From contig NZ_OY763408.1 in assembly GCF_963667405.1 (NCBI RefSeq), positions 3,169,237-3,233,236 of the forward strand: 64,000 nt of DNA, written 5' to 3'. Positions 47,279-55,359 of this stretch are shown here, one piece after another. The position numbers and the translations under genes were made by a program. The stretch is from an uncultured Sphaerochaeta sp. (GTDB lineage Bacteria; Spirochaetota; Spirochaetia; Sphaerochaetales; Sphaerochaetaceae). The notes under the pieces were generated by a model that was not told the origin of the DNA, did no database searches, and saw only the letters and a list, made by a program, of their open reading frames with translations. Numbering within the stretch: the stretch's first letter is position 1; each line of letters starts with the position of its first letter.

Positions 47279-48496
47279 ATGAAAAAGACCTTTGCTCTGA
47301 TTCTTTGTGTTCTCTTGGCAACAGGTTTCCTGTTTGCACAAGGCGCACAGGAAGCTCCTGCAGCAAAACCTGCTGCCACAGACTTCCACATTGGCGTGGT
47401 CACCGGTACCGTATCTCAGTCCGAAGATGACCTTCGTGGTGCAGAAAGGCTGATCAGCGAATATGGTTCTGCCTCCAGCGGTGGTATCATCCAGCATGTC
47501 ACCTATCCTGACAACTTCATGGATGAGGCTGAAACAACCATCAGCGTCATCAGTGGGCTTGCCGACGATCCGAAAATGAAGGCTATCATTGTCAACCAGG
47601 CTATTCCTGGTACTACCGAAGCTTTCCGCCGCGTCAAGGAAAAGAGACCCGACATCATCACCATTGCTGGTGAAGCACATGAGGACCCGGGTGTAATCCA
47701 GACTGCTGCAGACCTTGCTGTCAACAACGACTTCGTAGCCCGCGGCTATCTTATCATCCGCACCGCTCACGAACTTGGTTGTGACACCTTCGTGCACATC
47801 TCCTTCCCCAGACACCTCAGCTATGAGACCATGAGCCGCCGCGTCGCCATCATGCGCGCCACCTGTGAAGAGTTCGGAATGAAGTTCGTCCTTGAGACTG
47901 CTCCCGATCCGACCTCCGACGTTGGTGTTGCTGGTGCACAGCAGTACATCCTCGAGAAGGTGCCCGCTTGGATTGAGACCTATGGCAAGAACGCTGCATT
48001 CTTCTGCACCAATGATGCTCACACCGAGCCCCTGCTCAAGCAGCTGCTCGCTTACGGTGGGTACTTCATCGAAGCAGACCTCCCCAGCCCGCTGATGGGT
48101 TATCCCGGCGCTCTGGGCATCGACCTTTCTGCTGAGGCTGGCGACTTTACCGCAATCCTCAAGAAGGTTGAAGCTTCTGTCGTCGCAAAGGGTGGCGCAG
48201 GCCGCTTCGGTACTTGGGCTTACTCCTATGGTTACACCAGCACCGCTGGTCTCGGCCAGCATGCCATCAACGTTGTCAAGGGCGAGAGCGAACTGCTCAA
48301 GCTTTCTGACATCATGAAGGCCTACGGCAAGTACACCGCTGGTGCCAAGTGGAACGGCGCATTCTACACCGATGTCAACACCGGCGTACGCGCTCGCAAC
48401 CACATCCTGATTTATCAGGATACCTACATGATGGGCAAGGGCTACATGGGCAACGCAGATCTCGTTGTTCCCGAGAAGTATTTCTCCATCAAATAA
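47279..48496 (+). CDS. DUF3798-type periplasmic binding protein
   Basis: A 405-residue exported protein. A signal peptide (KKTFALILCVLLATGFLFA, about 1-20) is followed by QGAQEAPAAK; no Cys lies at the expected lipobox position, so it appears to be a soluble periplasmic protein. The rest looks like a class I sugar-binding-protein fold (FHIGVVTGTVSQSEDDLRG at the start of domain 1, then VFCTNDAHTEPLLKQLL-like region) and matches what I recall of DUF3798. The ligand is unknown. It is the first gene of an ABC uptake operon. I chose the ATG at 47279 with AAGGAGAG upstream. Confidence 0.75.
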   Translation: MKKTFALILCVLLATGFLFAQGAQEAPAAKPAATDFHIGVVTGTVSQSEDDLRGAERLISEYGSASSGGIIQHVTYPDNFMDEAETTISVISGLADDPKMKAIIVNQAIPGTTEAFRRVKEKRPDIITIAGEAHEDPGVIQTAADLAVNNDFVARGYLIIRTAHELGCDTFVHISFPRHLSYETMSRRVAIMRATCEEFGMKFVLETAPDPTSDVGVAGAQQYILEKVPAWIETYGKNAAFFCTNDAHTEPLLKQLLAYGGYFIEADLPSPLMGYPGALGIDLSAEAGDFTAILKKVEASVVAKGGAGRFGTWAYSYGYTSTAGLGQHAINVVKGESELLKLSDIMKAYGKYTAGAKWNGAFYTDVNTGVRARNHILIYQDTYMMGKGYMGNADLVVPEKYFSIK

Positions 48497-48518
48497 GGTT
48501 TTCGTATTGCATCCATTG

Positions 48519-48544
48519 GGGGGAGAGTGCTACTCTCCCCCTTT
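48519..48544 (+). terminator. Partial terminator hairpin after the binding-protein gene
   Basis: GGGGGAGAGT and ACTCTCCCCC form a perfect 10-bp stem around GCT, followed by TTTATC. The weak T tail suggests that some polymerases read through. Such a hairpin often sets a high ratio of binding protein to membrane components. Confidence 0.6.
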
Positions 48545-48642
48545 ATCACCGTTTATAGGCGTGTTTTTGAGGAACGTGGTTGTCACTATTGTCTGTCTCT
48601 GTGGAGACAAGAGCCATAACCATGTTTGGAAGGATAGAATAG

Positions 48643-50277
48643 ATGAATGAGAATGAAGTGCCGTTGCTGGAGATGAAACACATCAGCAAGGACTTTTTTG
48701 GCAACCAAGTGCTCAGCGACATCAACTTTGCCCTGAAGAAAGGAGAGATCCTAGGGCTGGTCGGTGAGAATGGTGCCGGAAAATCCACATTGATGAAGAT
48801 TCTCTTCGGTATGGATGAGATCCACCAGACCGGTGGATATGGAGGGGATGTCCTGATCAACGGAGAGAAGGTGCAATTTGCTTCTCCCATCGATGCGTTG
48901 GCTGCAGGAATCGGTATGGTGCATCAGGAGTTTTCCCTGTTGCCGGATTTCACTGCCACCGAGAACATCCTGCTCAACCGGGAACCCTTGAAGTATACGT
49001 GGCTTTCCGAAGTGTTCGGGGAGCGGATGAACACCCTTGACCGCACTGAGATGGAAGAGATTTCCAAGCGTGCGATCGCTCGGCTCAATGTACCCCTTGA
49101 TGCCGACATGTTGGTTTCCCAGATGCCGGTAGGGCACAAGCAGTTCACCGAGATTGCCCGGGAATTGAGCAAGGAATCAACCTCGGTGACTGATGGCATC
49201 AAGCTGTTGGTGTTGGACGAACCGACCGCCGTACTCTCCGAGCAGGAGGCTGACAGCCTGCTCAGTGCCATGCGCAAGCTCAGTGAAACGGGGATTGCAA
49301 TCATATTCATCACCCACCGTCTGCAGGAGATTCTGGACGTATGTGATACGATCATGGTCATGCGCGACGGAAAGATCATCAAGACCGTACCTGCTGAAGG
49401 GGTGGTCATCACCGATATTGCACGCTGGATGGTTGGTCGTGATGTCAATACTGCACAGCGCCAAGCTCGTGATTTCGATTATGCAAACAAGCCGGTCATT
49501 CTCTCCATGGAGAACCTTTGGGTTGATATGCCCGGTGAAGTGGTACGCAATGTGAACCTTGACGTACACAAGGGTGAGATCCTTGGCATCGGAGGAATGG
49601 CAGGGCAGGGCAAGCTGGGTATTCCCAACGGTGCAATGGGTCTCTTCCCCGCAGGGGGAAAGATTACCTTCGAGGGTAAGCAGATTGAGCTGAACAATCC
49701 CCGTAACTTCCTTGATGCCGGTATGGCCTTCGTAAGTGAGGACCGTCGTGGTGTTGGCCTGTTGCTGGATGAAAGCCTGGAATGGAATATCTCTTTCACT
49801 GCAATGCAGGTGCAGGAGAAGTACCTGAAAAAGTATTTGGGTGGGGCCATCAAATGGCGCGACCAGGATGCCATTGCGGCTGAAACAAACACCTATGTGA
49901 AACAGATGGAAATTCGCTGTACCAGTACCAAGCAGAAAGCAAAGGAGCTCAGTGGAGGCAACCAGCAAAAAGTCTGCCTTGCCAAAGCATTTGCCGTAGC
50001 CCCCAAACTGCTGTTTGTCAGTGAGCCTACCAGAGGCATTGACATCGGGGCGAAGTCATTGGTGCTGAAAGCACTTCGCAAGTACAACGAGGAGAGCGGG
50101 ACCACAATCGTCATGATTTCCAGTGAATTGGAAGAACTTCGGGCAATTTGTGACCGAATAGCCATCATCAGTGACGGTAAGGTCTTCGGGATTCTTCCGG
50201 CAACTACGGATAGTGCGCAATTCGGCCTGCTGATGGTCGGTCAGGCCGGTCCGGTACAGGAAGGAGGGAGCGTATGA
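48643..50277 (+). CDS. Tandem ABC transporter ATPase (RbsA/BmpE-like)
   Basis: A 544-residue protein with two fused ABC domains. The first (about 8-265) has a canonical Walker A GENGAGKST and Walker B LLVLDEPTAVLS, but its signature motif is degenerate (MPVGHKQFTEIA). The second (about 285-535) has an altered Walker A, GGMAGQGKLGIP, with Leu where Ser/Thr should be, a good signature LSGGNQQKV, and Walker B LLFVSEPTRGID, in which the usual Asp is Ser. So only one composite ATP site looks fully competent. It energises the two permeases that follow; its 3' end overlaps the first by 4 bp. Confidence 0.88.
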   Translation: MNENEVPLLEMKHISKDFFGNQVLSDINFALKKGEILGLVGENGAGKSTLMKILFGMDEIHQTGGYGGDVLINGEKVQFASPIDALAAGIGMVHQEFSLLPDFTATENILLNREPLKYTWLSEVFGERMNTLDRTEMEEISKRAIARLNVPLDADMLVSQMPVGHKQFTEIARELSKESTSVTDGIKLLVLDEPTAVLSEQEADSLLSAMRKLSETGIAIIFITHRLQEILDVCDTIMVMRDGKIIKTVPAEGVVITDIARWMVGRDVNTAQRQARDFDYANKPVILSMENLWVDMPGEVVRNVNLDVHKGEILGIGGMAGQGKLGIPNGAMGLFPAGGKITFEGKQIELNNPRNFLDAGMAFVSEDRRGVGLLLDESLEWNISFTAMQVQEKYLKKYLGGAIKWRDQDAIAAETNTYVKQMEIRCTSTKQKAKELSGGNQQKVCLAKAFAVAPKLLFVSEPTRGIDIGAKSLVLKALRKYNEESGTTIVMISSELEELRAICDRIAIISDGKVFGILPATTDSAQFGLLMVGQAGPVQEGGSV

Positions 50278-51335
50278 ACACAGAGAAGCTGACTTCTTCG
50301 GTCAAGGGCTTGGTGAAATCTTTTGGACTTCCCCGTATCATCATCGCATTGTTCCTGTTGGTACTCTTCATTCTTGCTCCCTTTGTGGGTGTGAATGTCG
50401 GAACCAGTCTTTCAGATACGCTCAACAGGTTCGGAATGAATGCCGTCATGGTACTTGCCATGGTCCCGATGATCCATAGTGGTTGTGGCCTGAACTTCGG
50501 ACTTCCGCTTGGCATCATTGCAGGCTTGCTGGGAGCAACCATCTCCTTGCAAGTGAACATTCCCGGTCCCACCTCGTTCCTGCTTGCCATGCTCTTTGCA
50601 ACCCCGTTTGCCGTCATCCTTGGATGGGGGTATGGACAGTTGCTGAACAGGGTCAAGGGTGGTGAGATGATGATCGCCACCTATGTGGGATTCTCCAGTG
50701 TGGCCTTCATGTGCATCATGTGGCTCTTGCTCCCGTTCAGCAATCCCACCATGGTTTGGGGGTACAGCGGCTCAGGCCTTCGTACCACCATCAGTGTGGA
50801 AGGGTATTACCTGCATGTCCTGAACGACTTCCTGTCGATCAGGCTGAGTGATCACCTGCTCATTCCTACCGGTATGATTCTGTTCTTTGCCTTGCTTGCC
50901 TTCATCATCTGGGCCTTCCTGCACACAAAAACAGGCACAGCAATGACTGCAGTCGGGTCGAACCCGGTATTTGCGCGTGCCAGCGGCATCAACGTGGACA
51001 AAGTGCGAACCCTGAGTGTGGTCATGTCAACATGGCTCGGTGCAATGGGTATCTTGGTGTATCAGCAGAGTTTTGGATTCATCCAGCTCTACATGGGGCC
51101 CTTCTACATGGCCCTCCCGGCTGTTTCAGCCATCCTCATCGGAGGAGCGTCGGTGAATAAGGCATCCATCCTGAATGTCGTGGTGGGGACCTTCCTTTTC
51201 CAGGGGATTGTAACCATGACGCCTTCGGTGATGAACTCAATGATTCACACCGACATGAGTGAGGTGATAAGGATTGTAGTTTCCAATGGAATGATCCTGT
51301 ACGCCTTGACGAGAAAAACGGAGGCTGTACGATGA
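50274..51335 (+). CDS. ABC transporter permease (BPD_transp_2-like), first
   Basis: A 353-residue membrane protein with about eight to ten hydrophobic segments. The conserved permease pattern of the RbsC/BmpF group is seen in MTAVGSNPVFARASGINVDKV (about 222-242), which contacts the ATPase, followed by SAILIGGASVNKASI. The N-terminal part is MNTEKLTSSVKGLVKS then a hydrophobic helix. It starts within the ATPase stop codon (ATGA) and overlaps the next permease by 4 bp, so the genes are translated together. Confidence 0.88.
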   Translation: MNTEKLTSSVKGLVKSFGLPRIIIALFLLVLFILAPFVGVNVGTSLSDTLNRFGMNAVMVLAMVPMIHSGCGLNFGLPLGIIAGLLGATISLQVNIPGPTSFLLAMLFATPFAVILGWGYGQLLNRVKGGEMMIATYVGFSSVAFMCIMWLLLPFSNPTMVWGYSGSGLRTTISVEGYYLHVLNDFLSIRLSDHLLIPTGMILFFALLAFIIWAFLHTKTGTAMTAVGSNPVFARASGINVDKVRTLSVVMSTWLGAMGILVYQQSFGFIQLYMGPFYMALPAVSAILIGGASVNKASILNVVVGTFLFQGIVTMTPSVMNSMIHTDMSEVIRIVVSNGMILYALTRKTEAVR

Positions 51336-52447
51336 CGCTTCATATGACCAAAACCCAGAAAGTACTCCGCTTCATGGGCAATAACACTGTTCCCATTTTG
51401 TTTCTCATCATTTGTGCTTTCGGGATTCCCCTCAGCGGATATTCGGCCAATTACCTGGTAAGTGAGGTTGTCGTCCGAATTGCCCGTAACTCCTTTTTGA
51501 TCGTGAGTCTTCTGATTCCCATCCTTGCCGGTATGGGCTTGAATTTTGGCATGACCCTGGGTGCCATGGCAGGCCAGATCGGTCTGATCTTCATCAGTGA
51601 TTGGGGTATTGCTGGTATTCCGGGAATACTGCTTGCAATGATCATATCCACTCCGATTTCCATCCTTTTGGGCTGGTGGTGTGGAAAGATACTGAACTTG
51701 GCAAAAGGGCGGGAGATGGTAACCAGTTACATCATCGGCTTCTTCATGAATGGTATCTATCAGCTGATCGTCCTGTACGGCATGGGTGCCATCATCCCGA
51801 TTCGTTCCAACGCGTTGGTCTTGCCCAGAGGCTATGGTATTCGCAATACAGTCAACCTGATTGGAATCCGCAAGTCCTTGGACAACCTCTTGACGGTTCG
51901 CCTCTTTGGTGTCCCTGTTCCCTTGGTGACATTCGCAGTCATCGCTCTGCTCTGTATCTTTGTGCTTTGGTTCAAGAAGACCAAGCTGGGCCAGGATATG
52001 CGGGCAGTAGGACAGGATATGGAAGTGGCACGTGCTGCAGGCATCCGGGTCGAGCACACAAGGATTGTATCCATCGTCATCTCAACCGTGTTTGCCGGTT
52101 ATGGCATGATCCTGTACCTGCAGAATATCGGTACGCTGAACACCTACAACAGCCATATGCAGATTGGTATGTTCAGTGTTGCAGCCCTGCTGGTAGGCGG
52201 CGCAACCGTTGCAAAGGCGAATATCCGAAACGTCTTTTTGGGAGTCATCCTTTTCCATCTGATGTTCATTGTCTCCCCGATGGCAGGCAAGAACCTCATT
52301 GGTCAGGCTCAGCTTGGAGAGTATTTCAGAGTGTTCGTCTCCTACGGTGTCATCACGATTTCGCTTGTCCTGTATGAGGTACGCAAGAAGCGTGACCAAG
52401 GTCTTGCCGGCTTGGTGTTGGCAGCAGAACAGGAGGAAACCGTATGA
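51332..52447 (+). CDS. ABC transporter permease (BPD_transp_2-like), second
   Basis: A 371-residue membrane protein similar to the preceding one in fold. Its ATPase-contact segment is MRAVGQDMEVARAAGIRVEHT (about 227-247), and VAALLVGGATVAKANIR follows. Two different permeases with a tandem ATPase are typical of sugar or nucleoside importers of the BmpDEFG type. The 3' end overlaps the next gene by 4 bp. Confidence 0.88.
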   Translation: MTLHMTKTQKVLRFMGNNTVPILFLIICAFGIPLSGYSANYLVSEVVVRIARNSFLIVSLLIPILAGMGLNFGMTLGAMAGQIGLIFISDWGIAGIPGILLAMIISTPISILLGWWCGKILNLAKGREMVTSYIIGFFMNGIYQLIVLYGMGAIIPIRSNALVLPRGYGIRNTVNLIGIRKSLDNLLTVRLFGVPVPLVTFAVIALLCIFVLWFKKTKLGQDMRAVGQDMEVARAAGIRVEHTRIVSIVISTVFAGYGMILYLQNIGTLNTYNSHMQIGMFSVAALLVGGATVAKANIRNVFLGVILFHLMFIVSPMAGKNLIGQAQLGEYFRVFVSYGVITISLVLYEVRKKRDQGLAGLVLAAEQEETV

Positions 52448-52923
52448 AACTGAATCTTACCAGAGCCTTCTGGATCCGAGTTGCCGCCATTGCAATCATC
52501 TTGGTCTTCTCGGTGTTTCTTTTCTTCATTGGCAAGCAGCACACCGTCTTGGTCGACAACAAAGCGGTAACGGTGAACGGTGTTGAGCTGAAAGCCCTCC
52601 AGCTTGTGGAGGTGGAGGTCAATACGCTTGGCTCAATGGAACTGGCGGCTCGTGACAGGGACAAGTTTGATGTCACCGGTCAAAAGCATAAGGTGACGGT
52701 GATCTACACCGATGCGAACTGGGAGGAACATACCATTGTCCGTACCTTCAGGATTCCCTTGATGCAGGAAATGGTAATGATTCTGCTCCCTGCCTTGGTA
52801 GCCGATCCAGAAGGGGACCAGAGCCTTTGGCTTGAGAATTATGAGTTGCCCACCTATGCCATGACGGCTCCTGCAGAAGAGCCGATAGTCACGGATGATC
52901 TGGCTATTCTGTCTGACATCTAG
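52444..52923 (+). CDS. Small membrane-anchored protein of the ABC cassette (DUF6672-like)
   Basis: A 159-residue protein with an N-terminal membrane helix (about 10-30, IRVAAIAIILVFSVFLFFIG) and a small domain facing out, with NGVELKALQLVEVEVN and QKHKVTVIYTDANWEEHTIV. I recognise no enzyme motif. I recall a family, DUF6672, at this position in Sphaerochaeta-like transporters, but cannot check it. It starts within the permease stop codon, so it is almost surely part of the transporter. A strong terminator follows 11 bp after the stop codon. Confidence 0.6.
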   Translation: MKLNLTRAFWIRVAAIAIILVFSVFLFFIGKQHTVLVDNKAVTVNGVELKALQLVEVEVNTLGSMELAARDRDKFDVTGQKHKVTVIYTDANWEEHTIVRTFRIPLMQEMVMILLPALVADPEGDQSLWLENYELPTYAMTAPAEEPIVTDDLAILSDI

Positions 52924-52934
52924 AAACATCAATC

Positions 52935-52976
52935 ATGCAACAGGGGGGATATCGTATGATATCCCCTTTGTTGCAT
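52935..52976 (+). terminator. Long terminator hairpin of the ABC operon
   Basis: The arm at 52935-52953 pairs with 52958-52976 around GTAT: 8 bp, two G-T wobbles, then 9 bp (GGGGATATC / GATATCCCC). There is no long T run after it, although TTT lies within the stem. It is the end of the cassette by position. Confidence 0.6.
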
Positions 52977-53109
52977 CTAGGTGAAATATCAGCAAGAATA
53001 GTCATTAATACTCTACAATATAAAAAAATACACGAGAATAACAGACATGTGTCAGGATGCTTTCTCATAGTACACTGTCTGAATTATACCCCTGCGTTGT
53101 CAGTATTCA
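52977..53109. other. Non-coding AT-rich interval
   Basis: About 130 bp between the ABC-operon hairpin and the small-RNA promoter. It is AT-rich near 53000-53040 and has no credible protein gene. Weak hairpins only; nothing assigned. Confidence 0.5.
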
Positions 53110-53138
53110 TTGACGGGGGAGCATAGTGAGGGTAGGAT
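53110..53138 (+). promoter_or_regulatory. Promoter of the orphan RNA
   Basis: TTGACG (53110-53115), 17 bp, TAGGAT (53133-53138). The start point would be near 53145. There is no open reading frame of significance downstream before the terminator at 53301-53334. Confidence 0.5.
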
Positions 53139-53144
53139 AAAGAT

Positions 53145-53335
53145 ACGGAAAGACCATGGTTTGTGTTTCCTTCTAGACTTAGTCTTTTCAAGAGACGTAG
53201 ACGATTTCTTCAGACCGTTCCCTTTGCGTGGGGGGATCGAACAGATGGCGGCTGCCTGGGATGGTAGCCGCCTGTCTTGAGAGAAAAGGGTATGGTCGGT
53301 AATGAGGCTTCGCGGGGTGCGGAGCCTCATTTTTG
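53145..53335 (+). ncRNA. Candidate orphan small RNA, about 190 nt
   Basis: A promoter, about 155 nt of foldable sequence and a terminator in the same direction. The core is an interrupted rod: GACC (53213-53216) with GGTC (53294-53297), CCCTTT (53220-53225) with AAAGGG (53285-53290), a large internal loop, then a strong 10-bp stem GGCGGCTGCC/GGTAGCCGCC (53247-53256, 53263-53272). Alternatively GACCAT near the 5' end (53152-53157) pairs with ATGGTC (53292-53297). The size and the long rod with a central bubble recall 6S RNA. Hallmarks of SRP RNA, tmRNA and RNase P are absent, and I cannot name it. Confidence 0.45.
53301..53334 (+). terminator. Plus-strand terminator of the orphan RNA
   Basis: AATGAGGCT (53301-53309) pairs with AGCCTCATT (53323-53331); CGC/GCG extends the stem, and TTTTT ends at 53334. 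On the minus strand no T run follows, so it is oriented away from, and overlaps, the stop codon of the convergent GGDEF-EAL gene. Confidence 0.6.
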
Positions 53336-55264
53336 GGGCTCTTGGGCTTGGGGCATGATGCACATGCTGTTGGTGAGAAAGTCGAGAAACACATCCTCGG
53401 TCACCGGTTTTGAGAAGTAATAGCCTTGCACGTAGGCAATTCCCGCTTTTCTGACGGCCTGAAGCTGAGCTTCGGTCTCAACCCCTTCGGCAACCATTTG
53501 CTTGCCCAAAGTAGTGAGCATCCCGGCAATCACGCTGAGCAACTGGGATTGGTTCCGGGTATTTGAGACCACGCTCCGATCAATCTTTACGGTTGAGAAG
53601 GGGCGCTCGACCAATGTCTCCAGGTTTGCGTAGCCTGTGCCGAAATCATCAAGAAGGAAATGGATGCCTGCTTCTTGGTAGACTTTCCAGGCAGCTTGGG
53701 TTGTTTCACCCGGGGAGAGCAGCATCGATTCCGTCACCTCGAATCTGATCAAGGAAGGATCCACCCTGTACGTTCCGACTATGTTCATAATTCGGTGTGC
53801 AACATCGCTTGAGGCAAGGTCTTCTGCGGAAATGTTGATGGAAATGTGGGAGAGGGCAACCCCAAATTCCTGATGTGTGGCGAGCAGGGCGCACACTCTG
53901 TCTACGACTATCTCGGTCAGCTTGGTGATGAGGCCGACCTGTTCGGCCAGCGGAATGAACTCTGCAGGGCTTATGACTCCCAGTTGGTCGTCCTGCAGCC
54001 GCATCAAGGCTTCCGCCCCAATGATCCTGTTGTCGTGGATATCGATGATCGGTTGGTAGTGGATCAGGACCCGTGACGTATCGGAAATGGCCTTTCTGAT
54101 GCTGGATAGGATTTCCAATCGCCTTTGACGAAGGTGGATGAGCTTCTGGTTGAAGATGATGACCGAGAAACGTCGATTTTCCTTGATGGCGGATAGGGTG
54201 AATTCCAGCGATTCAACCACCTCATCGGCAGTATTCAGGCTCAAGGGTGTCTCTGCAATGGCAATATTGACGTGAAAACCCAGATGCAGCGTTCCGATTT
54301 CCCATCCCTGTGCAGTACGGGAGCGTATGGCCCGAACCCTTCTGACAATCTCGTTATGGCTGAGATGAGGGAAGACAAGGGCGAACCGGTTTCCCACCAC
54401 CCGGTATGAAGCTCCTTCCAGTTCCGACAGGAATGAGGCAAAGCCCTTGAGCAACGCATCCCCCACTCCATACCCATGTCGTTCGTTCACCAAACGGAAG
54501 TTCTCGATGTCGACCATCAGCAGTGTGACCCGTTCCTTTTGAAGGGTGATGTGCACAAGCTTGTCATAGAAGGCTTGGTAGTTGGGAATGCGAGTCAGCC
54601 GGTCGAGAGTCAACTCTTTCCGTTGCCACACCAGATAGCTGAGCAACAGGATGAAGCTGCTGCTCAGTGCCAGCAGGTATGGCTGGCGAAAGAGCTGGAA
54701 GAAGAGCAGGGAGAGGAGGAGAAAGGAGATGATCAGAGAGAAGAGCAACCTGCTGAATACGGTGATGGAACGCCAACGAACCACCAAGCAGACCATTGCT
54801 ATGAGAATGTAGAGGCTGCTGAGCAACAGCACCAAGGATACCCCGATGCCACCGCTGAGTCTCGTTCCGTCGAATTGGAACAATCGATGCAAAAAAAGGT
54901 CTGCCATGCTTACAAGCGAGAACAAGCCGAACAGCGCCGCCTGCAGTTTGGTCAGCAAGGAAAGGGCCTGCTTGGATTGGAGCACCCACTGTTCGATGAC
55001 CAGCATCCACATCAGGATGAATGCCCCTATTGTGACGGTGTGAAAGATGGAAAGCATGCGAGTCAGGGGCAAGCTGAGTCTGAAGATACCAGCCAACTGC
55101 AGATGGAAGAGTATGGAAAAGAGCAGATATGCCAAGGACGCATAGGTGACCCAGAGCAGGGTGTCTTCTTTTGTTTTTTCTCGAGTTCTTCTCGAATACT
55201 TGTGTGCAAATACAATCGATGAGACGATGATCAGCGAAAGTACTTCAGCAACGATAAGTTCCAT
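53327..55264 (-). CDS. Membrane GGDEF-EAL protein (probable c-di-GMP phosphodiesterase)
   Basis: A 645-residue protein: about six or seven transmembrane helices (1-215), a GGDEF domain (about 220-375) and an EAL domain (about 390-635). The GGDEF active-site loop is degenerate, VGNRF near residues 290-294, so cyclase activity is unlikely; such domains often sense GTP. The EAL domain keeps its signature at 418-420 (AEALMRL), the metal ligands in NISAEDL, FEVTES, LDDFGTGYA, KID, AEGVE and QGYYF, so it should hydrolyse c-di-GMP. It lies after purD; a terminator and a short gap separate them. Confidence 0.9.
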   Translation of the reverse strand: MELIVAEVLSLIIVSSIVFAHKYSRRTREKTKEDTLLWVTYASLAYLLFSILFHLQLAGIFRLSLPLTRMLSIFHTVTIGAFILMWMLVIEQWVLQSKQALSLLTKLQAALFGLFSLVSMADLFLHRLFQFDGTRLSGGIGVSLVLLLSSLYILIAMVCLVVRWRSITVFSRLLFSLIISFLLLSLLFFQLFRQPYLLALSSSFILLLSYLVWQRKELTLDRLTRIPNYQAFYDKLVHITLQKERVTLLMVDIENFRLVNERHGYGVGDALLKGFASFLSELEGASYRVVGNRFALVFPHLSHNEIVRRVRAIRSRTAQGWEIGTLHLGFHVNIAIAETPLSLNTADEVVESLEFTLSAIKENRRFSVIIFNQKLIHLRQRRLEILSSIRKAISDTSRVLIHYQPIIDIHDNRIIGAEALMRLQDDQLGVISPAEFIPLAEQVGLITKLTEIVVDRVCALLATHQEFGVALSHISINISAEDLASSDVAHRIMNIVGTYRVDPSLIRFEVTESMLLSPGETTQAAWKVYQEAGIHFLLDDFGTGYANLETLVERPFSTVKIDRSVVSNTRNQSQLLSVIAGMLTTLGKQMVAEGVETEAQLQAVRKAGIAYVQGYYFSKPVTEDVFLDFLTNSMCIMPQAQEPQK

Positions 55265-55282
55265 TCATCTCTCCAGGGAAGC

Positions 55283-55323
55283 AAAACAAAGCAGTACGAT
55301 GCACTTCATGTCCATCGTACTGC
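55283..55323 (-). terminator. Terminator between purD and the GGDEF-EAL gene
   Basis: On the minus strand GCAGTACGATG and CATCGTACTGC (55313-55323 and 55291-55301) form a perfect 11-bp stem with an 11-nt loop, followed by TTTGTTTT. A palindrome, AATTTGCAAATT (55325-55336), abuts it upstream. A candidate promoter TTGCAG-17-TACGAT for the downstream gene runs into the same hairpin. Confidence 0.75.
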
Positions 55324-55359
55324 AATTTGCAAATTTCTGCAAAATCTTTTGGTTGTGGT

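Noticed and set aside
53145..53335. SRP RNA, tmRNA or RNase P RNA
   Set aside because: The GGAAGGAAGCAG-type SRP loop, the tmRNA ends and tag frame, and the RNase P GAGGAAAGTC and ACAGAA elements were looked for and not found.
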